A stretch of DNA of 64,000 nt from Halopseudomonas nanhaiensis (GCF_020025155.1 NZ_CP073751.1:620001-684000); one strand, 5' to 3'. Positions 34,655-45,683 are shown, counted from the first letter of the stretch. The notes: generated from the sequence alone by a model not told the origin. Made by a program: numbers and translations.

Positions 34655-35869
34655 TTAACCGTGAGCTCTCTGTTTGATGGTCACGATGTTGTTACGCTCA
34701 CACGCTGCGTCTATCGAATCCGCCCAGGCTTGCATCATCCCCCGACGTTGCTCCAGATAGTTGGCATGGTTGTAGGTGTCCCTGATGCCGTCGCTGTCAC
34801 CATGAGCAAGCTGGCGCTCGATCCAGTCTCGGTTGAAGCCTAGACCGTTTAGCTCGGTGCTCAATAGATGTCGGAATCCGTGGCCGGTCTGCCGGCCTTC
34901 ATACCCCATCACCCTTAGTGCCTTGTTGATGGTGTTCTCGCTCATGGGTCTGGAGCTGTCATTCTGGCCCGGGAAGACCAGCCGATAGGCGCCAGTGATC
35001 TCCTTGAGCTCGCGCAGGATCGCAACCGCCTGCGCAGGTAGTGGCACCACATGCGAACGTCGAGCCTTCATGCGCTCCTTTGGAATAGTCCAGGTGGCGG
35101 CGTCAAGATCGAACTCAGCCCAAGGTGCGGCGCGAAGCTCGCCGGGGCGAACGGCGGTCAGTAGTAACAAGCGAATGGCTAAGCGGGTCAGCGTGTTCAG
35201 CCGGGTCGTGTCGATCCTGGCCAGCAACTCAGGCAGTTCGGAAAACGAGACGTTCGGATGGTGACGTCTGTCTTTCGGCGGGGCGGCTACGACGTCCAGG
35301 TCAGTGGCTGGGTTGGCTTCCACTACGCCAGATGCAAGTCCGAATCTAAATATCTGGTGCAACCACTGGCGAACCTTCCTTGCTACGTTCAGTGCGCCCC
35401 TGGCTTCTACCGTGCGTACCAGTTCTACTAGCTCGGGCCGAGTTACCGCTCTCACCTGACGGGAGCCTATGGTGGGTAGCAGATCTCGTTCGAGATAGTG
35501 TAGGGCTTTGGATCGCGTACTTTCCGCCCAGCGAGGAGCGTTGTATTCAAACCATTCGCGAGCCAGTACCTCAAAGGTGATTCCTTCGAGCTTGTTGGCA
35601 ATTTTCGTGGCTTTCTTCTGCTCACTGGGGTCTATGCCCTCGCTGAGCGTCTGTCGAGCCGCGTCACGTCTTTGGCGTGCCTTTAGGAGCGTCACTGCCG
35701 GGTAAGCCCCCAGCGCCATCATCTTCGCCTTACCGGCAAAGCGATAGCGGTAGCGCCATAGCTTCGATCCTGACGGGGTCACTTCGAGGCACAAACCGTT
35801 GGCGTCGGCTAGGCGATAAATCTTCGTCTTCGGCTTCGCCGTGCGAATGGCGCTGTCGGTTAAGGCCAA
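34655..35869 (-). CDS. P4-type tyrosine recombinase integrase
   Basis: A site-specific recombinase of about 404 residues. The N-terminal DUF4102 arm-binding domain (LALTDSAIRTAKPKTKIYRLAD) precedes a core-binding domain and the catalytic domain. Numbered from the upstream ATG, the catalytic residues are Arg250 (TAVRPGELR), His339-x-x-Arg342 (GHGFRH), His365 (QLAHG) and the nucleophile Tyr375 (RDTYNHA). I prefer the TTG at 35869 as start: it gives the family's usual MALTD-like beginning and has AGGGGG about 6 nt upstream. An ATG at 35896 is the alternative. It lies next to tRNA-Leu, its target site, and probably binds the ATCTACTCAC repeats. Confidence 0.92.
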   Translation of the reverse strand: MALTDSAIRTAKPKTKIYRLADANGLCLEVTPSGSKLWRYRYRFAGKAKMMALGAYPAVTLLKARQRRDAARQTLSEGIDPSEQKKATKIANKLEGITFEVLAREWFEYNAPRWAESTRSKALHYLERDLLPTIGSRQVRAVTRPELVELVRTVEARGALNVARKVRQWLHQIFRFGLASGVVEANPATDLDVVAAPPKDRRHHPNVSFSELPELLARIDTTRLNTLTRLAIRLLLLTAVRPGELRAAPWAEFDLDAATWTIPKERMKARRSHVVPLPAQAVAILRELKEITGAYRLVFPGQNDSSRPMSENTINKALRVMGYEGRQTGHGFRHLLSTELNGLGFNRDWIERQLAHGDSDGIRDTYNHANYLEQRRGMMQAWADSIDAACERNNIVTIKQRAHG

Positions 35870-35917
35870 ATCCGAGCCCCCTGTAAGGTGCGCCATCCGT
35901 AATCATCAGAGACGGCT

Positions 35918-35927
35918 GTGAGTAGAT
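35918..35927 (-). repeat. Arm-type repeat, right end, inverted copy
   Basis: GTGAGTAGAT is the reverse complement of ATCTACTCAC; the match to the left copy extends to 12 bases (ATCTACTCACAG). It lies upstream of the integrase gene, 159 bases inside the right att core. Confidence 0.5.
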
Positions 35928-35955
35928 TTTTTGACCGAACCGGCCATACTCACAA

Positions 35956-35965
35956 ATCTACTCAC
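35956..35965 (+). repeat. Arm-type repeat, right end, direct copy
   Basis: A further ATCTACTCAC in direct orientation is preceded by a half copy (ACTCAC at 35948-35953). With 35918-35927 it forms an inverted pair in the integrase promoter region, so binding there could also repress the integrase gene. Confidence 0.5.
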
Positions 35966-36009
35966 TATGGTTTGGGCTTGCAAGGGAGGTGTCGGGAACA
36001 GTAGGCAAT

Positions 36010-36030
36010 AAAAAACCCGCACGGGGCGGG
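36010..36030 (-). terminator. Terminator downstream of tRNA-Leu
   Basis: On the minus strand CCCGC-N5-GCGGG is followed by six T (A-run at 36010-36015). It lies 50 nt past the tRNA 3' end. It is inside the island, so the element appears to supply a new terminator for the tRNA it entered. Confidence 0.6.
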
Positions 36031-36077
36031 CTTCTTAGGGTGTTTTGGGGTCTTGCTGATACCACCTGAAAACTTCA

Positions 36078-36098
36078 GATGGTGCCTCGGGGGAGAAT
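36078..36098 (+). repeat. attR core inside tRNA-Leu
   Basis: GATGGTGC plus CTCGGGGGAGAAT covers the CCA end, the acceptor strand and the beginning of the T-arm of tRNA-Leu. It is the intact partner of the copy at 25888-25907. Confidence 0.65.
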
Positions 36099-36166
36099 CG
36101 AACTCCCACTCTGTCACCAGAAACGGATTTTGAATCCGCCGCGTCTACCAATTCCGCCACCGAGGC
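36080..36166 (-). tRNA. tRNA-Leu (anticodon CAA)
   Basis: An 87-nt tRNA with encoded CCA. The acceptor arms GCCTCGG and CCGAGGC pair over seven bases. The anticodon stem GCGGA/TCCGT encloses the loop TTCAAAA, giving anticodon CAA (reads UUG). A long variable arm of class II type (around TTTCTGGTGACAGAG) and the T-loop GTTCGATTC are present. It lies just upstream of queA on the opposite strand and serves as the island's insertion site. Confidence 0.97.
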
Positions 36167-36292
36167 TTTGCGCTTTTGCCAAGCCGGCGCGGAGTATACG
36201 AATCCGTCCCTGCTGCGGTCAATGCATTCGTAGAGACCTTCGATCATTTGGGCTACCATATGCGGCTTTTCATCCAGGCGGTACCCATCCCC

Positions 36293-38466
<2,174 letters not shown>

Positions 38467-38520
38467 AAAGCGTCACGGAAGCCCAATTTCGTCTTGCGAA
38501 TCATAAAACAGGAGTAACAC

Positions 38521-38856
38521 ATGAGCTTTTTCATCCCGGCCGCCGTGGCACAGACCGCCGAAGGTGCAGCTGCGCCCATGGGCGGTGGTTTCGAGTGGAT
38601 TTTTCTGATCGGTTTTCTGGTCATCTTCTATCTGATGATCTGGCGTCCGCAGGCCAAGCGCGCCAAGGAACACAAGAACCTGATCGGCGGGCTGAGTGCT
38701 GGTGATGAGGTGGTAACCGGCGGCGGCATCCTTGGCAAGGTCAAGAAGGTCACCGACGAGTTCGTCGTGCTCGAAGTGTCCGACGGCCAGGAGCTGAAGT
38801 TCCAGAAGGGCGCCATCGTCGCCTCGTTGCCCAAGGGCACGCTGAAAGCGATCTGA
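38521..38856 (+). CDS. yajC: Preprotein translocase subunit YajC
   Basis: A 111-residue protein with one N-terminal membrane segment (about residues 20-42) ending in YLMIWRPQAKRAKEH, and a cytoplasmic domain with GDEVVTGGGILGKV, the family signature. It associates with SecDF in the inner membrane. AGGAG precedes the ATG. Gene order tgt-yajC-secD-secF is conserved. Confidence 0.95.
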   Translation: MSFFIPAAVAQTAEGAAAPMGGGFEWIFLIGFLVIFYLMIWRPQAKRAKEHKNLIGGLSAGDEVVTGGGILGKVKKVTDEFVVLEVSDGQELKFQKGAIVASLPKGTLKAI

Positions 38857-38920
38857 TCTCTCCGATAATCACCGTTTCCGGGCGCCCTTGCAGGCGCCCG
38901 GATTGTTAGCGGGCTACCCA

Positions 38921-40792
38921 ATGCTCAATCGTTACCCCCTGTGGAAATACCTGCTGATCGTCGTTGTACTGGCGCTCGGTGTGATCTACGCACTCCCCAA
39001 TTTGTATCCTGACGATCCGGCCATCCAGATTTCCGGAGCCAGCTCGACGCAGGTCATGGACGAGGCCGACCTGCAGCGCGCTAGCAGTGCGTTGGCTGGT
39101 GCCGGCATCGAGGTCAAGGGCACCGAAGTCGGTAACAACGGCCGCTCCGGCCTGATCCGATTGACGCGCCAGAGCCAGCAGCTTCCGGCGCAGGATGTCA
39201 TCCGCCGTGAACTCGGGCAGGACTACGTCGTCGCACAGAACCTCGCGCCGACAACGCCTGACTGGCTGCGTAGCATCGGCGCCGGGCCCATGAAGCTCGG
39301 TCTTGACCTCTCCGGCGGCGTACATTTTCTGCTCGAGGTGGACCTTGAGCGAGCGATCAGCAATCGCGTCAACGTCTATGAAAGCGAATTGCGCAGCCTG
39401 CTGCGGGGCGAGCGGGTGCGTTATCGCAGCATGCCCAGTCAGGGCAACACGCTGCAGTTCGGTTTCGAGTCGGAAGACGAGCTGAATCAGGCGCGTCGTG
39501 TCATCAGCGCCCAGTACAATCAGTTCCAGCTTGGCGAAGCCACCCGCGAAGGTCTGCAGATCCTCCGTCTCACCCTGACCGACGCCGAGATGGCTGAAAT
39601 CCGGGAGTACTCGGTCCGGCAGAACCTGACTACGGTGCGCAACCGGGTCAACGAGTTGGGCGTTGCCGAGCCGCTGGTTCAGCGCCAGGGTGCCAACCGC
39701 ATCGTGGTGGAGTTGCCTGGCGTGCAGGACACCGCCGAAGCCAAGCGTATCCTCGGCAAAACCGCAAACCTCGAGTTCCGGCTGGCTGCCGAGCAGAACG
39801 CGCCGCGTGCCACTACCGAGAGTTTCGAGTTTCGCGGCGGCGAAGGCCGCCCGCCGGCTGACGTCGAACGCAGTATCATTCTGACCGGTGATCAGGTCAC
39901 CGATGCGCAATCCAACTTCGACGAGAACGGTCGTCCGCAGGTGAACATTCGCCTGGACGGGCACGGCGGCGAATTGATGACCCGTGCTACGCGGAACAAC
40001 ATTGGGCGTGGCATGGCGGTACTGTTCATCGAGCAGCGCCAGATCAGTCGTGAGGTCGAGCAGGAAGTCGATGGTCAGATGCAGATCGTCGAAGTCCCTG
40101 GTTTCGTCGAAGAGAAGTCGATCATCAGCCTCGCCACCATCCAGAGCACCCTGGGCAACCAGTTTCGCATTACCGGCCTGGATTCTCCGGCCGAAGCATC
40201 CGAGCTGGCGCTGCTCCTGCGCGCCGGTGGCCTCGCGGCGCCGATGTATTTCGTAGAAGAGCGCACCATCGGTCCGAGCCTCGGCGCGGAAAACATCGCC
40301 AAAGGCGTAACGGCCACGCAGGTCGGCTTCCTGCTGGTGCTGGTGTTCATGCTGATCGTGTACAAGGCATTCGGCGTGATCGCCGGTATCGCACTGTCGT
40401 TGAACCTGGTGCTGCTGCTGGCGCTGATGTCCCTGCTGGGCGCAACTCTGACGCTGCCGGGTATCGCCGGTATCGTTCTGACCCTGGGCATGGCAGTGGA
40501 TGCGAACGTGCTGATCTTCTCCCGCGTAAAGGAAGAAATCGCGTCAGGGGTGTCGGTGCAACGGGCCCTTCATGAAGGCTTCGACAAGGCGTTTTCAGCG
40601 ATTCTCGACGGTAACCTGACAACCTTGCTGGTGGGGGTGATCCTCTTCGCAATGGGTTCGGGTCCGATCAAGGGCTTCGCCGTAACCCTGTCGCTGGGGA
40701 TCATTACGTCAATGTTCAGCGCCATCATGGTCTCCCGGGCCATGGTGAACCTCACCGTCGGTGGGCGCGATATCAAGAAGCTGTGGCTGTGA
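38921..40792 (+). CDS. secD: Protein translocase subunit SecD
   Basis: A 623-residue RND-like inner-membrane protein that pulls exported proteins across using the proton gradient. It has an N-terminal membrane segment (MLNRYPLWKYLLIVVVLALG), a large periplasmic P1 domain including GLDLSGGVHFLLEVD, and five C-terminal membrane segments with the motif GMAVDANVLIFSRVKEE. The ATG at 38921 starts the first membrane helix. It is followed 10 nt later by secF. Confidence 0.96.
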   Translation: MLNRYPLWKYLLIVVVLALGVIYALPNLYPDDPAIQISGASSTQVMDEADLQRASSALAGAGIEVKGTEVGNNGRSGLIRLTRQSQQLPAQDVIRRELGQDYVVAQNLAPTTPDWLRSIGAGPMKLGLDLSGGVHFLLEVDLERAISNRVNVYESELRSLLRGERVRYRSMPSQGNTLQFGFESEDELNQARRVISAQYNQFQLGEATREGLQILRLTLTDAEMAEIREYSVRQNLTTVRNRVNELGVAEPLVQRQGANRIVVELPGVQDTAEAKRILGKTANLEFRLAAEQNAPRATTESFEFRGGEGRPPADVERSIILTGDQVTDAQSNFDENGRPQVNIRLDGHGGELMTRATRNNIGRGMAVLFIEQRQISREVEQEVDGQMQIVEVPGFVEEKSIISLATIQSTLGNQFRITGLDSPAEASELALLLRAGGLAAPMYFVEERTIGPSLGAENIAKGVTATQVGFLLVLVFMLIVYKAFGVIAGIALSLNLVLLLALMSLLGATLTLPGIAGIVLTLGMAVDANVLIFSRVKEEIASGVSVQRALHEGFDKAFSAILDGNLTTLLVGVILFAMGSGPIKGFAVTLSLGIITSMFSAIMVSRAMVNLTVGGRDIKKLWL

Positions 40793-40802
40793 GGGCTGAA
40801 CC

Positions 40803-41717
40803 ATGATCGTCAAGAACACCATCAATTTCATGGGGCTGCGCAAGTTCTTCTACGCAGTCGCCGTGGTGCTTTTCATTGGCTCCATCGTCAGTCTGGCGAT
40901 CAAGCAACTCAATCTGGGTCTGGATTTCACTGGCGGCGCGCTGGTCGAGCTCAACTATGAGGAAGCCGCCGATCTGGAGTCTATTCGTCAGACCTTGCAG
41001 CAAGCCGGCTGGGACGACGCGGTGGTGCAGAACTTTGGTGCGTCGACCGACGTGCTGATTCGTCTGGCCAGCGACGACCCCGACCTCGGCAGCGAGATCG
41101 CTCGCCTGATCCAGCGTGAAGACGCCGGGGAGGTCACGGTCAAGCGGGTCGAGTTCATCGGGCCGCAGGTCGGCGAAGAGTTGCGTGATCAGGGTGGTCT
41201 GGGGCTGCTGCTGGCGATGGGCGGGATCCTGCTCTACGTCTCGCTGCGGTTCCAGATGAAATTCGCCGTCGCCGCCATCGTGGCGCTGGTGCACGACGTG
41301 ATCTTCACGCTTGGATTCTTTGCGTTCTTTGGCCTGTCGTTCGATCTGACCGTGCTGGCAGCGCTGCTGGCGGTGATCGGTTACTCGCTGAACGACACCA
41401 TTGTGGTGTTCGACCGGGTGAGGGAGAACCTGCGCGTCATGCGCAAGACCGATCTGGTCGAAATCATCAACGTGTCGACCACGCAGACACTCGGCCGGAC
41501 CTTGGCAACATCATTGTCCACGGTGCTGGTGCTGCTTGCGCTGTTCTGGTTCGGCGGCGAGAACATCCACGGCTTTGCCACCGCGCTGCTGATCGGCGTC
41601 GGTATCGGCACCTATTCGTCGATCTACGTGGCGAACGGCCTGCTCGTGACCATGAAGCTCACTCGCGAGGATCTGATTCCGCCGCAGGTGGAGGAAGCGG
41701 TGGACGAGCGGCCGTAA
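40803..41717 (+). CDS. secF: Protein translocase subunit SecF
   Basis: A 304-residue partner of SecD with six membrane segments. Conserved features are LGLDFTGGALVEL, the sequence GYSLNDTIVVFDRVREN and TSLSTVLVLLALFWFGG. It completes the tgt-yajC-secDF transcription unit, whose end is the bidirectional terminator at 41802. Confidence 0.96.
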   Translation: MIVKNTINFMGLRKFFYAVAVVLFIGSIVSLAIKQLNLGLDFTGGALVELNYEEAADLESIRQTLQQAGWDDAVVQNFGASTDVLIRLASDDPDLGSEIARLIQREDAGEVTVKRVEFIGPQVGEELRDQGGLGLLLAMGGILLYVSLRFQMKFAVAAIVALVHDVIFTLGFFAFFGLSFDLTVLAALLAVIGYSLNDTIVVFDRVRENLRVMRKTDLVEIINVSTTQTLGRTLATSLSTVLVLLALFWFGGENIHGFATALLIGVGIGTYSSIYVANGLLVTMKLTREDLIPPQVEEAVDERP

Positions 41718-41737
41718 GACCCGACCCGCCATCGCAG

Positions 41738-41800
41738 GAGGCTCGAGGCTGAAGGCTGAAAGAATCGATGCGTATTTCAGTCTTCAGCCTTCCAGCCTCA
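41738..41800. repeat. Imperfect long hairpin of AGGCTGAA words
   Basis: GAGGCT-CG-AGGCTGAAGGCTGAAA at 41738-41761 pairs imperfectly with TTTCAGTCTTCAGCCTTCCAGCCTC at 41775-41799. It belongs to the same word family as the 17413 array and the 60572 hairpin, and directly precedes the secF/suhB terminator. Confidence 0.6.
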
Positions 41801-41801
41801 C

Positions 41802-41830
41802 AAAAAAGCCCCGCTCTGCGGGGCTTTTTG
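41802..41830. terminator. Bidirectional terminator between secF and suhB
   Basis: AAGCCCCGC/GCGGGGCTT (41806-41814 with 41818-41826) has A-run and T-run on its two sides, so it can stop both convergent transcripts. Confidence 0.92.
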
Positions 41831-41845
41831 TTCGATACGAAGGCT

Positions 41846-42661
41846 TTATCGCTTCATCGCCGGCGTCAGGTGCGGCTGTATCGCGGTAAGTACCGCCTTG
41901 AAGCACTTCGGGTTGCCGGCAACGATATGGCCCTTTTCCAGGTACTGGTGGCCGCCGGTGAAGTCGCTGACCAGTCCGCCCGCTTCCTGGATCAGCAGCG
42001 TGCCTGCCGCCATATCCCATTCAGCAAGACCCGACTCCCAGAACGCATCGAAGCGGCCGGCCGCGACGTAGGCCAGGTCCAGGCTGGCGGCGCCGGCGCG
42101 GCGTATGCCTGCAGTCTGGCCTACCAACGCGCGGAACATGCCCAGATAGTTGTCCAGACCGTCCAGTTGATCATCGCGGAACGGGAAGCCCGTTCCCAAC
42201 ACCGCGCCTTCCAGGCTCTTGCGCGGACTGACACGAAGACGCTTGCCGTTGAGGGCGGCGCCGCGACCACGACTCGCGGTGAATTCCTCCTGGCGAATCG
42301 GATCGAGTACGACCGCATGTTCGATGCGACCCTTGATACGGCAGGCGATGCTCACTGCATAATGGGGCATACCGTGGATGAAGTTGGTGGTGCCATCCAG
42401 CGGGTCGATGATCCATACCACATCTGCGCCTTCACCGCGGCCTGGCTGGAAGCCGGACTCCTCGGCGTGGATGCCGTGATCGGGATAGGCCTTGCGCAGC
42501 TGTTGAACGATCGTCTGCTCGGCGGCACGGTCTACCTCGGTGACGTAGTCCTTTGCGTCCTTTTCATTGATGGTCAGAACATCGAGGCGGTCTGTGGAGC
42601 GATAGATCAGTTCTCCAGCGCTGCGCGCGGCGCGCAGGGCGATGTTCAACATGGGCTGCAT
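41846..42661 (-). CDS. suhB: Inositol monophosphatase family protein SuhB
   Basis: A 271-residue Mg-dependent phosphatase; in enterobacteria SuhB also joins rRNA antitermination complexes. Metal-binding motifs are the Glu in HAEESG, WIIDPLDGTTNFIHG and WDMAAGTLLIQEAGG. The ATG at 42661 begins the family N-terminus MQPMLNIALRAAR; the frame stays open far upstream without coding character. It is divergent from trmJ with a 121-nt shared promoter region. Confidence 0.95.
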   Translation of the reverse strand: MQPMLNIALRAARSAGELIYRSTDRLDVLTINEKDAKDYVTEVDRAAEQTIVQQLRKAYPDHGIHAEESGFQPGRGEGADVVWIIDPLDGTTNFIHGMPHYAVSIACRIKGRIEHAVVLDPIRQEEFTASRGRGAALNGKRLRVSPRKSLEGAVLGTGFPFRDDQLDGLDNYLGMFRALVGQTAGIRRAGAASLDLAYVAAGRFDAFWESGLAEWDMAAGTLLIQEAGGLVSDFTGGHQYLEKGHIVAGNPKCFKAVLTAIQPHLTPAMKR

Positions 42662-42782
42662 TGCGGAAATCTCTGTAAAGGAACACGAAAAGCCGGAAAT
42701 TGTAGCAGACATGCTGTCCGACTTGTATGCGTCATGGTCATTGCGCGCTGGCTTTTGTAAGATGCACGGTTCTTTCACACCC

Positions 42783-43577
42783 ATGGCCGAGGGTACGCTG
42801 TTGGACAGAGTTCGCGTGGTATTGGTGAACACCAGTCATCCGGGGAATATCGGCGGCGCCGCCCGGGCGATGAAAAACATGGGGATTTGCGAGCTGGTAC
42901 TTGTCGACCCCGAGCGCTTCCCGGACCCCGATGCCCGCGCGCGCGCGTCTGGCGCCGACGATGTGCTCGAAGGCGCGCGCATCGTCGCGACGCTGGAAGA
43001 GGCGATCAGCGACTGTGTACTGGTGCTCGGAACCAGTGCGCGTGATCGTCGAATCCCCTGGCCGGTGGTCGACCCGAGAGAGGCCGCAACACTGGTGCTC
43101 GATCAGCTTGACGAGGTGTCCGATGCGACCGTTGCCCTGGTTTTCGGTCGTGAAGACTCCGGGCTTACGACCGACGAGCTGCAGCGCTGCCAGTACCATG
43201 TGCATATTCCGTCCAATCCGGATTTCAGCTCGTTGAACCTGGCAGCCGCAGTTCAGGTGCTGTGCTACGAGCTTCGCATGCTCGAGTTGCAGCGCGCCGG
43301 CCAGCCGACCAAGATGAAGAAGACCGAGACCACCTCCATCCAGAACGAGATTCCGGCGACGGCGGAAGAGATGGAGCGCTTTTATGCACATCTTGAGCAG
43401 GTTCTGGTTGAAATCGGCTTCCACGACCCTCAGAAACCCAGGCAGTTGATACCCCGTCTGCGCCGGCTCTATGGGCGCATTCGCCCGAACCAGGTGGAAA
43501 TGAACATTCTGCGCGGTATCCTGACCGAAACCCAGAAGGCCATCGGCGTCCAGGCGTCCGGTGAGCGGAGACGTTAA
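42783..43577 (+). CDS. trmJ: tRNA (cytidine/uridine-2'-O-)-methyltransferase TrmJ
   Basis: A 264-residue SPOUT methyltransferase that methylates the ribose of position 32 in tRNAs. The SPOUT core is shown by [21 protein letters not shown] at the N-terminus, [10 protein letters not shown], and the knotted SAM site [19 protein letters not shown]. The start at 42783 is chosen because the conserved region begins soon after. It is followed within a few bases by cysE. Confidence 0.94.
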   Translation: MAEGTLLDRVRVVLVNTSHPGNIGGAARAMKNMGICELVLVDPERFPDPDARARASGADDVLEGARIVATLEEAISDCVLVLGTSARDRRIPWPVVDPREAATLVLDQLDEVSDATVALVFGREDSGLTTDELQRCQYHVHIPSNPDFSSLNLAAAVQVLCYELRMLELQRAGQPTKMKKTETTSIQNEIPATAEEMERFYAHLEQVLVEIGFHDPQKPRQLIPRLRRLYGRIRPNQVEMNILRGILTETQKAIGVQASGERRR

Positions 43578-43581
43578 ACAA

Positions 43582-44406
43582 ATGTTCCAGCGCATGAAGG
43601 AAGACATCGCCAGTGTGTTTCACCGGGATCCGGCCGCCCGAAACACGCTCGAGGTGCTGTTCTGCTATCCGGGGTTGCATGCCATCTGGATCCACCGGCT
43701 GAGCCACTGGCTGTGGCTGCACGAAGCGCGGCTGCTGGCGCGCATGCTGTCGAATTTTGCGCGCTGGATGACGGGCATCGAGATCCATCCCGGCGTGAAG
43801 TTGGGGCGACGCTTCTTCATCGATCACGGCATGGGTGTAGTGATCGGCGAGACCGCCGAGATCGGCGACGACGTCACCATCTACCAGGGCGTGACGCTTG
43901 GCGGGACGAGCTGGGGCAAGGGCAAGCGCCATCCGACTCTGGAGCATGGCGTTGTCGTCGGCGCCGGGGCCAAGGTGCTGGGCCCCTTCACGGTGGGTGC
44001 CGGGGCCAAGATCGGTTCGAATGCGGTCGTCACCAAGCCGGTTCCTGCCGGGGCAACGGCCGTGGGCATTCCTGGTCGGATCATCGTCAAGGAGGCTGTG
44101 GGCGAACAGGGTGAGCAGACCGTGCGGCGCCAGGCAATGGCCGAGAAGCTCGGCTTCGACGCCTATGGCGTGACCAGCGATATGCCTGACCCCGTGGCGC
44201 GGGCGATCGAGCGCATGCTTGATCACATGCACGCGGTCGACAAGCGGATGGAGGGCATGTGCAATGCCCTGAGCGAACTCGGCAGCGATTACTGTGCCAA
44301 GGACCTGCCCCGGTTGGACGATCACGACTTCGACATGCTCAAGAGCGATGCAGCCCCGGCTGAAGATCTCACTGCACCGGTCGACGACACGCAGGCCAAG
44401 CACTGA
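43582..44406 (+). CDS. cysE: Serine O-acetyltransferase
   Basis: A 274-residue left-handed beta-helix acetyltransferase that makes O-acetylserine, the first step of cysteine synthesis. The sequence [20 protein letters not shown] and hexapeptide repeats through [23 protein letters not shown] are typical, as is TLGGTSW. The ATG at 43582 begins the family start [13 protein letters not shown] lies 12 nt upstream. The C-terminus is extended by about 60 residues. Its stop overlaps the iscS start by one base, where other pseudomonads have iscR. Confidence 0.95.
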   Translation: MFQRMKEDIASVFHRDPAARNTLEVLFCYPGLHAIWIHRLSHWLWLHEARLLARMLSNFARWMTGIEIHPGVKLGRRFFIDHGMGVVIGETAEIGDDVTIYQGVTLGGTSWGKGKRHPTLEHGVVVGAGAKVLGPFTVGAGAKIGSNAVVTKPVPAGATAVGIPGRIIVKEAVGEQGEQTVRRQAMAEKLGFDAYGVTSDMPDPVARAIERMLDHMHAVDKRMEGMCNALSELGSDYCAKDLPRLDDHDFDMLKSDAAPAEDLTAPVDDTQAKH

Positions 44407-45560
44407 TGAGATTGCCCATCTATCTCGACTACGCCGCCACCACACCGGTTGACCCCCGGGTCGCCGAAAAGATGATGGGGTGCCTGACGCTGGACGGTAA
44501 TTTCGCCAACCCTGCCTCGCGCTCTCACATCTATGGCTGGAAGGCGGAAGAGGCGGTAGAAGCAGCGCGCCGACAGGTGGCCGACCTGGTCGGCGCCGAC
44601 CCGCGGGAAATTGTCTGGACCTCCGGCGCGACCGAATCCAACAATCTGGCGATCAAGGGCGCTGCGCATGCGCTCGCCAGCCGCGGTCGCCATCTGGTGA
44701 CCTCGCGTATCGAGCACAAGGCTGTGCTCGATAGTTGCCGGCAACTGGAGCGCGAAGGGTTCGAGGTCACCTATCTCGATCCCGGCCCGGACGGCATCGT
44801 CACGCCGGAGGCGCTTCGCGATGCGTTGCGCGAAGACACCGTTGTCGTCACCCTGATGCATGTGAACAACGAAATAGGTACGGTGCATGATCTCGCCGCG
44901 CTGGGCGCAGTGGTGCGCGAGCACGGGGCGCTGTTTCATGTCGACGCAGCGCAGTCCACCGGCAAGCTCGGCATCGATCTGCAGGCACTGCAGGTCGACA
45001 TGATGTCCTTCAGTGCACACAAGACCTACGGCCCCAAGGGCGTGGGCGCGCTGTATGTGCGGCGCACGCTGGACGTTCGTCCTCAGGCGCTCATCCACGG
45101 TGGCGGTCACGAGCGAGGCATGCGGTCAGGCACGCTGCCCACGCACCAGATCGTCGGAATGGGGGAGGCCTTTGCCCTGGCCGGTACCTCGATGCATGAC
45201 GAATGCGATCGGATTGCCGGGTTGAATCGGCGATTCATGGAGGGGCTGCGGATGCTGGAAGGCGTCGAGCTCAACGGCAGCGCGACGGAGCGGGTTCCGC
45301 ACAATCTCAATCTGGCCTTTGCCGGTGTAGATGGCGAGCTGTTGCTGCTGTCGCTCAAGGATCTGGCACTGTCAACAGGTTCGGCCTGCACCTCGGCAGC
45401 TGTAGAGCCCTCTTATGTGCTGCGCGGGATCGGTCTGTCCGACGAGCGGGCCCACGGTTCGCTACGCATCTCGCTCGGGCGTTTCACGTCTGCCGACGAA
45501 GTGGACGAGGCAGCCTGCATTCTCTGTGACGTGGTCGGACGTCTGCGGCAGAAATCCTGA
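44406..45560 (+). CDS. iscS: Cysteine desulfurase IscS, C-terminally short
   Basis: A 384-residue PLP enzyme that takes sulfur from cysteine as a persulfide. The N-terminus [21 protein letters not shown], the PLP lysine in [12 protein letters not shown], and the persulfide loop [18 protein letters not shown] show it is IscS rather than SufS. The family is normally about 404 residues; this copy stops at VVGRLRQKS and lacks the roughly 20-residue tail that docks the IscU scaffold in E. coli. It starts on the last base of cysE, and ndk follows. No iscR, iscU, iscA, hscBA or fdx is present. It may now serve mainly tRNA thiolation, with Fe-S assembly elsewhere (inference). Confidence 0.93.
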   Translation: MRLPIYLDYAATTPVDPRVAEKMMGCLTLDGNFANPASRSHIYGWKAEEAVEAARRQVADLVGADPREIVWTSGATESNNLAIKGAAHALASRGRHLVTSRIEHKAVLDSCRQLEREGFEVTYLDPGPDGIVTPEALRDALREDTVVVTLMHVNNEIGTVHDLAALGAVVREHGALFHVDAAQSTGKLGIDLQALQVDMMSFSAHKTYGPKGVGALYVRRTLDVRPQALIHGGGHERGMRSGTLPTHQIVGMGEAFALAGTSMHDECDRIAGLNRRFMEGLRMLEGVELNGSATERVPHNLNLAFAGVDGELLLLSLKDLALSTGSACTSAAVEPSYVLRGIGLSDERAHGSLRISLGRFTSADEVDEAACILCDVVGRLRQKS

Positions 45561-45593
45561 TCGCGCCCCCGATCGCCCTCGATGTCAGGGCTG

Positions 45594-45632
45594 TTACGCA
45601 TTTGTAGTCAACCTGCGTATAATCCGCAGGTT
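45594..45632 (+). promoter_or_regulatory. ndk promoter with a dyad around the -10 box
   Basis: TATAAT (45618-45623) is a perfect -10 box, and TTACGC (45594-45599), 18 nt before it, is a weak -35. The -10 is enclosed by a perfect inverted repeat AACCTGCG/CGCAGGTT (45610-45617 with 45625-45632). This looks like an operator for an unknown regulator. The ndk ATG is 51 nt further. Confidence 0.6.
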
Positions 45633-45683
45633 AACAATCTCTTGTAACCTTCTATCCTGTCTAATAACTGTCTGGAGAGTTTT

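Larger units (their letters stand above)
25895..36098. mobile_element. tRNA-Leu-integrated island, satellite-like, about 10.2 kb
   Basis: The element runs from the att core at 25895 to the copy inside tRNA-Leu (36086-36098). It contains an integrase next to the tRNA, AlpA-like, primase, ATPase and small genes on the minus strand, and one large STAND-nuclease gene on the plus strand at the far end. Three copies of ATCTACTCAC lie just inside the ends. No capsid, tail, terminase or conjugation gene is present. The layout resembles P4/PICI-like satellites or minimal integrative islands with a defence cargo. The cargo gene is visibly AT-richer (29 of 60 G+C in bases 26281-26340) than the primase region (42 of 60 in 32581-32640), so it was probably acquired separately. 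Confidence 0.8.

Noticed and set aside
25895-36098. Complete prophage
   Set aside because: No terminase, portal, capsid, tail or lysis gene in the 10.2 kb.
44406-45560. SufS or NifS instead of IscS
   Set aside because: The N-terminus, the loop [14 protein letters not shown] and position next to cysE and ndk all fit IscS.
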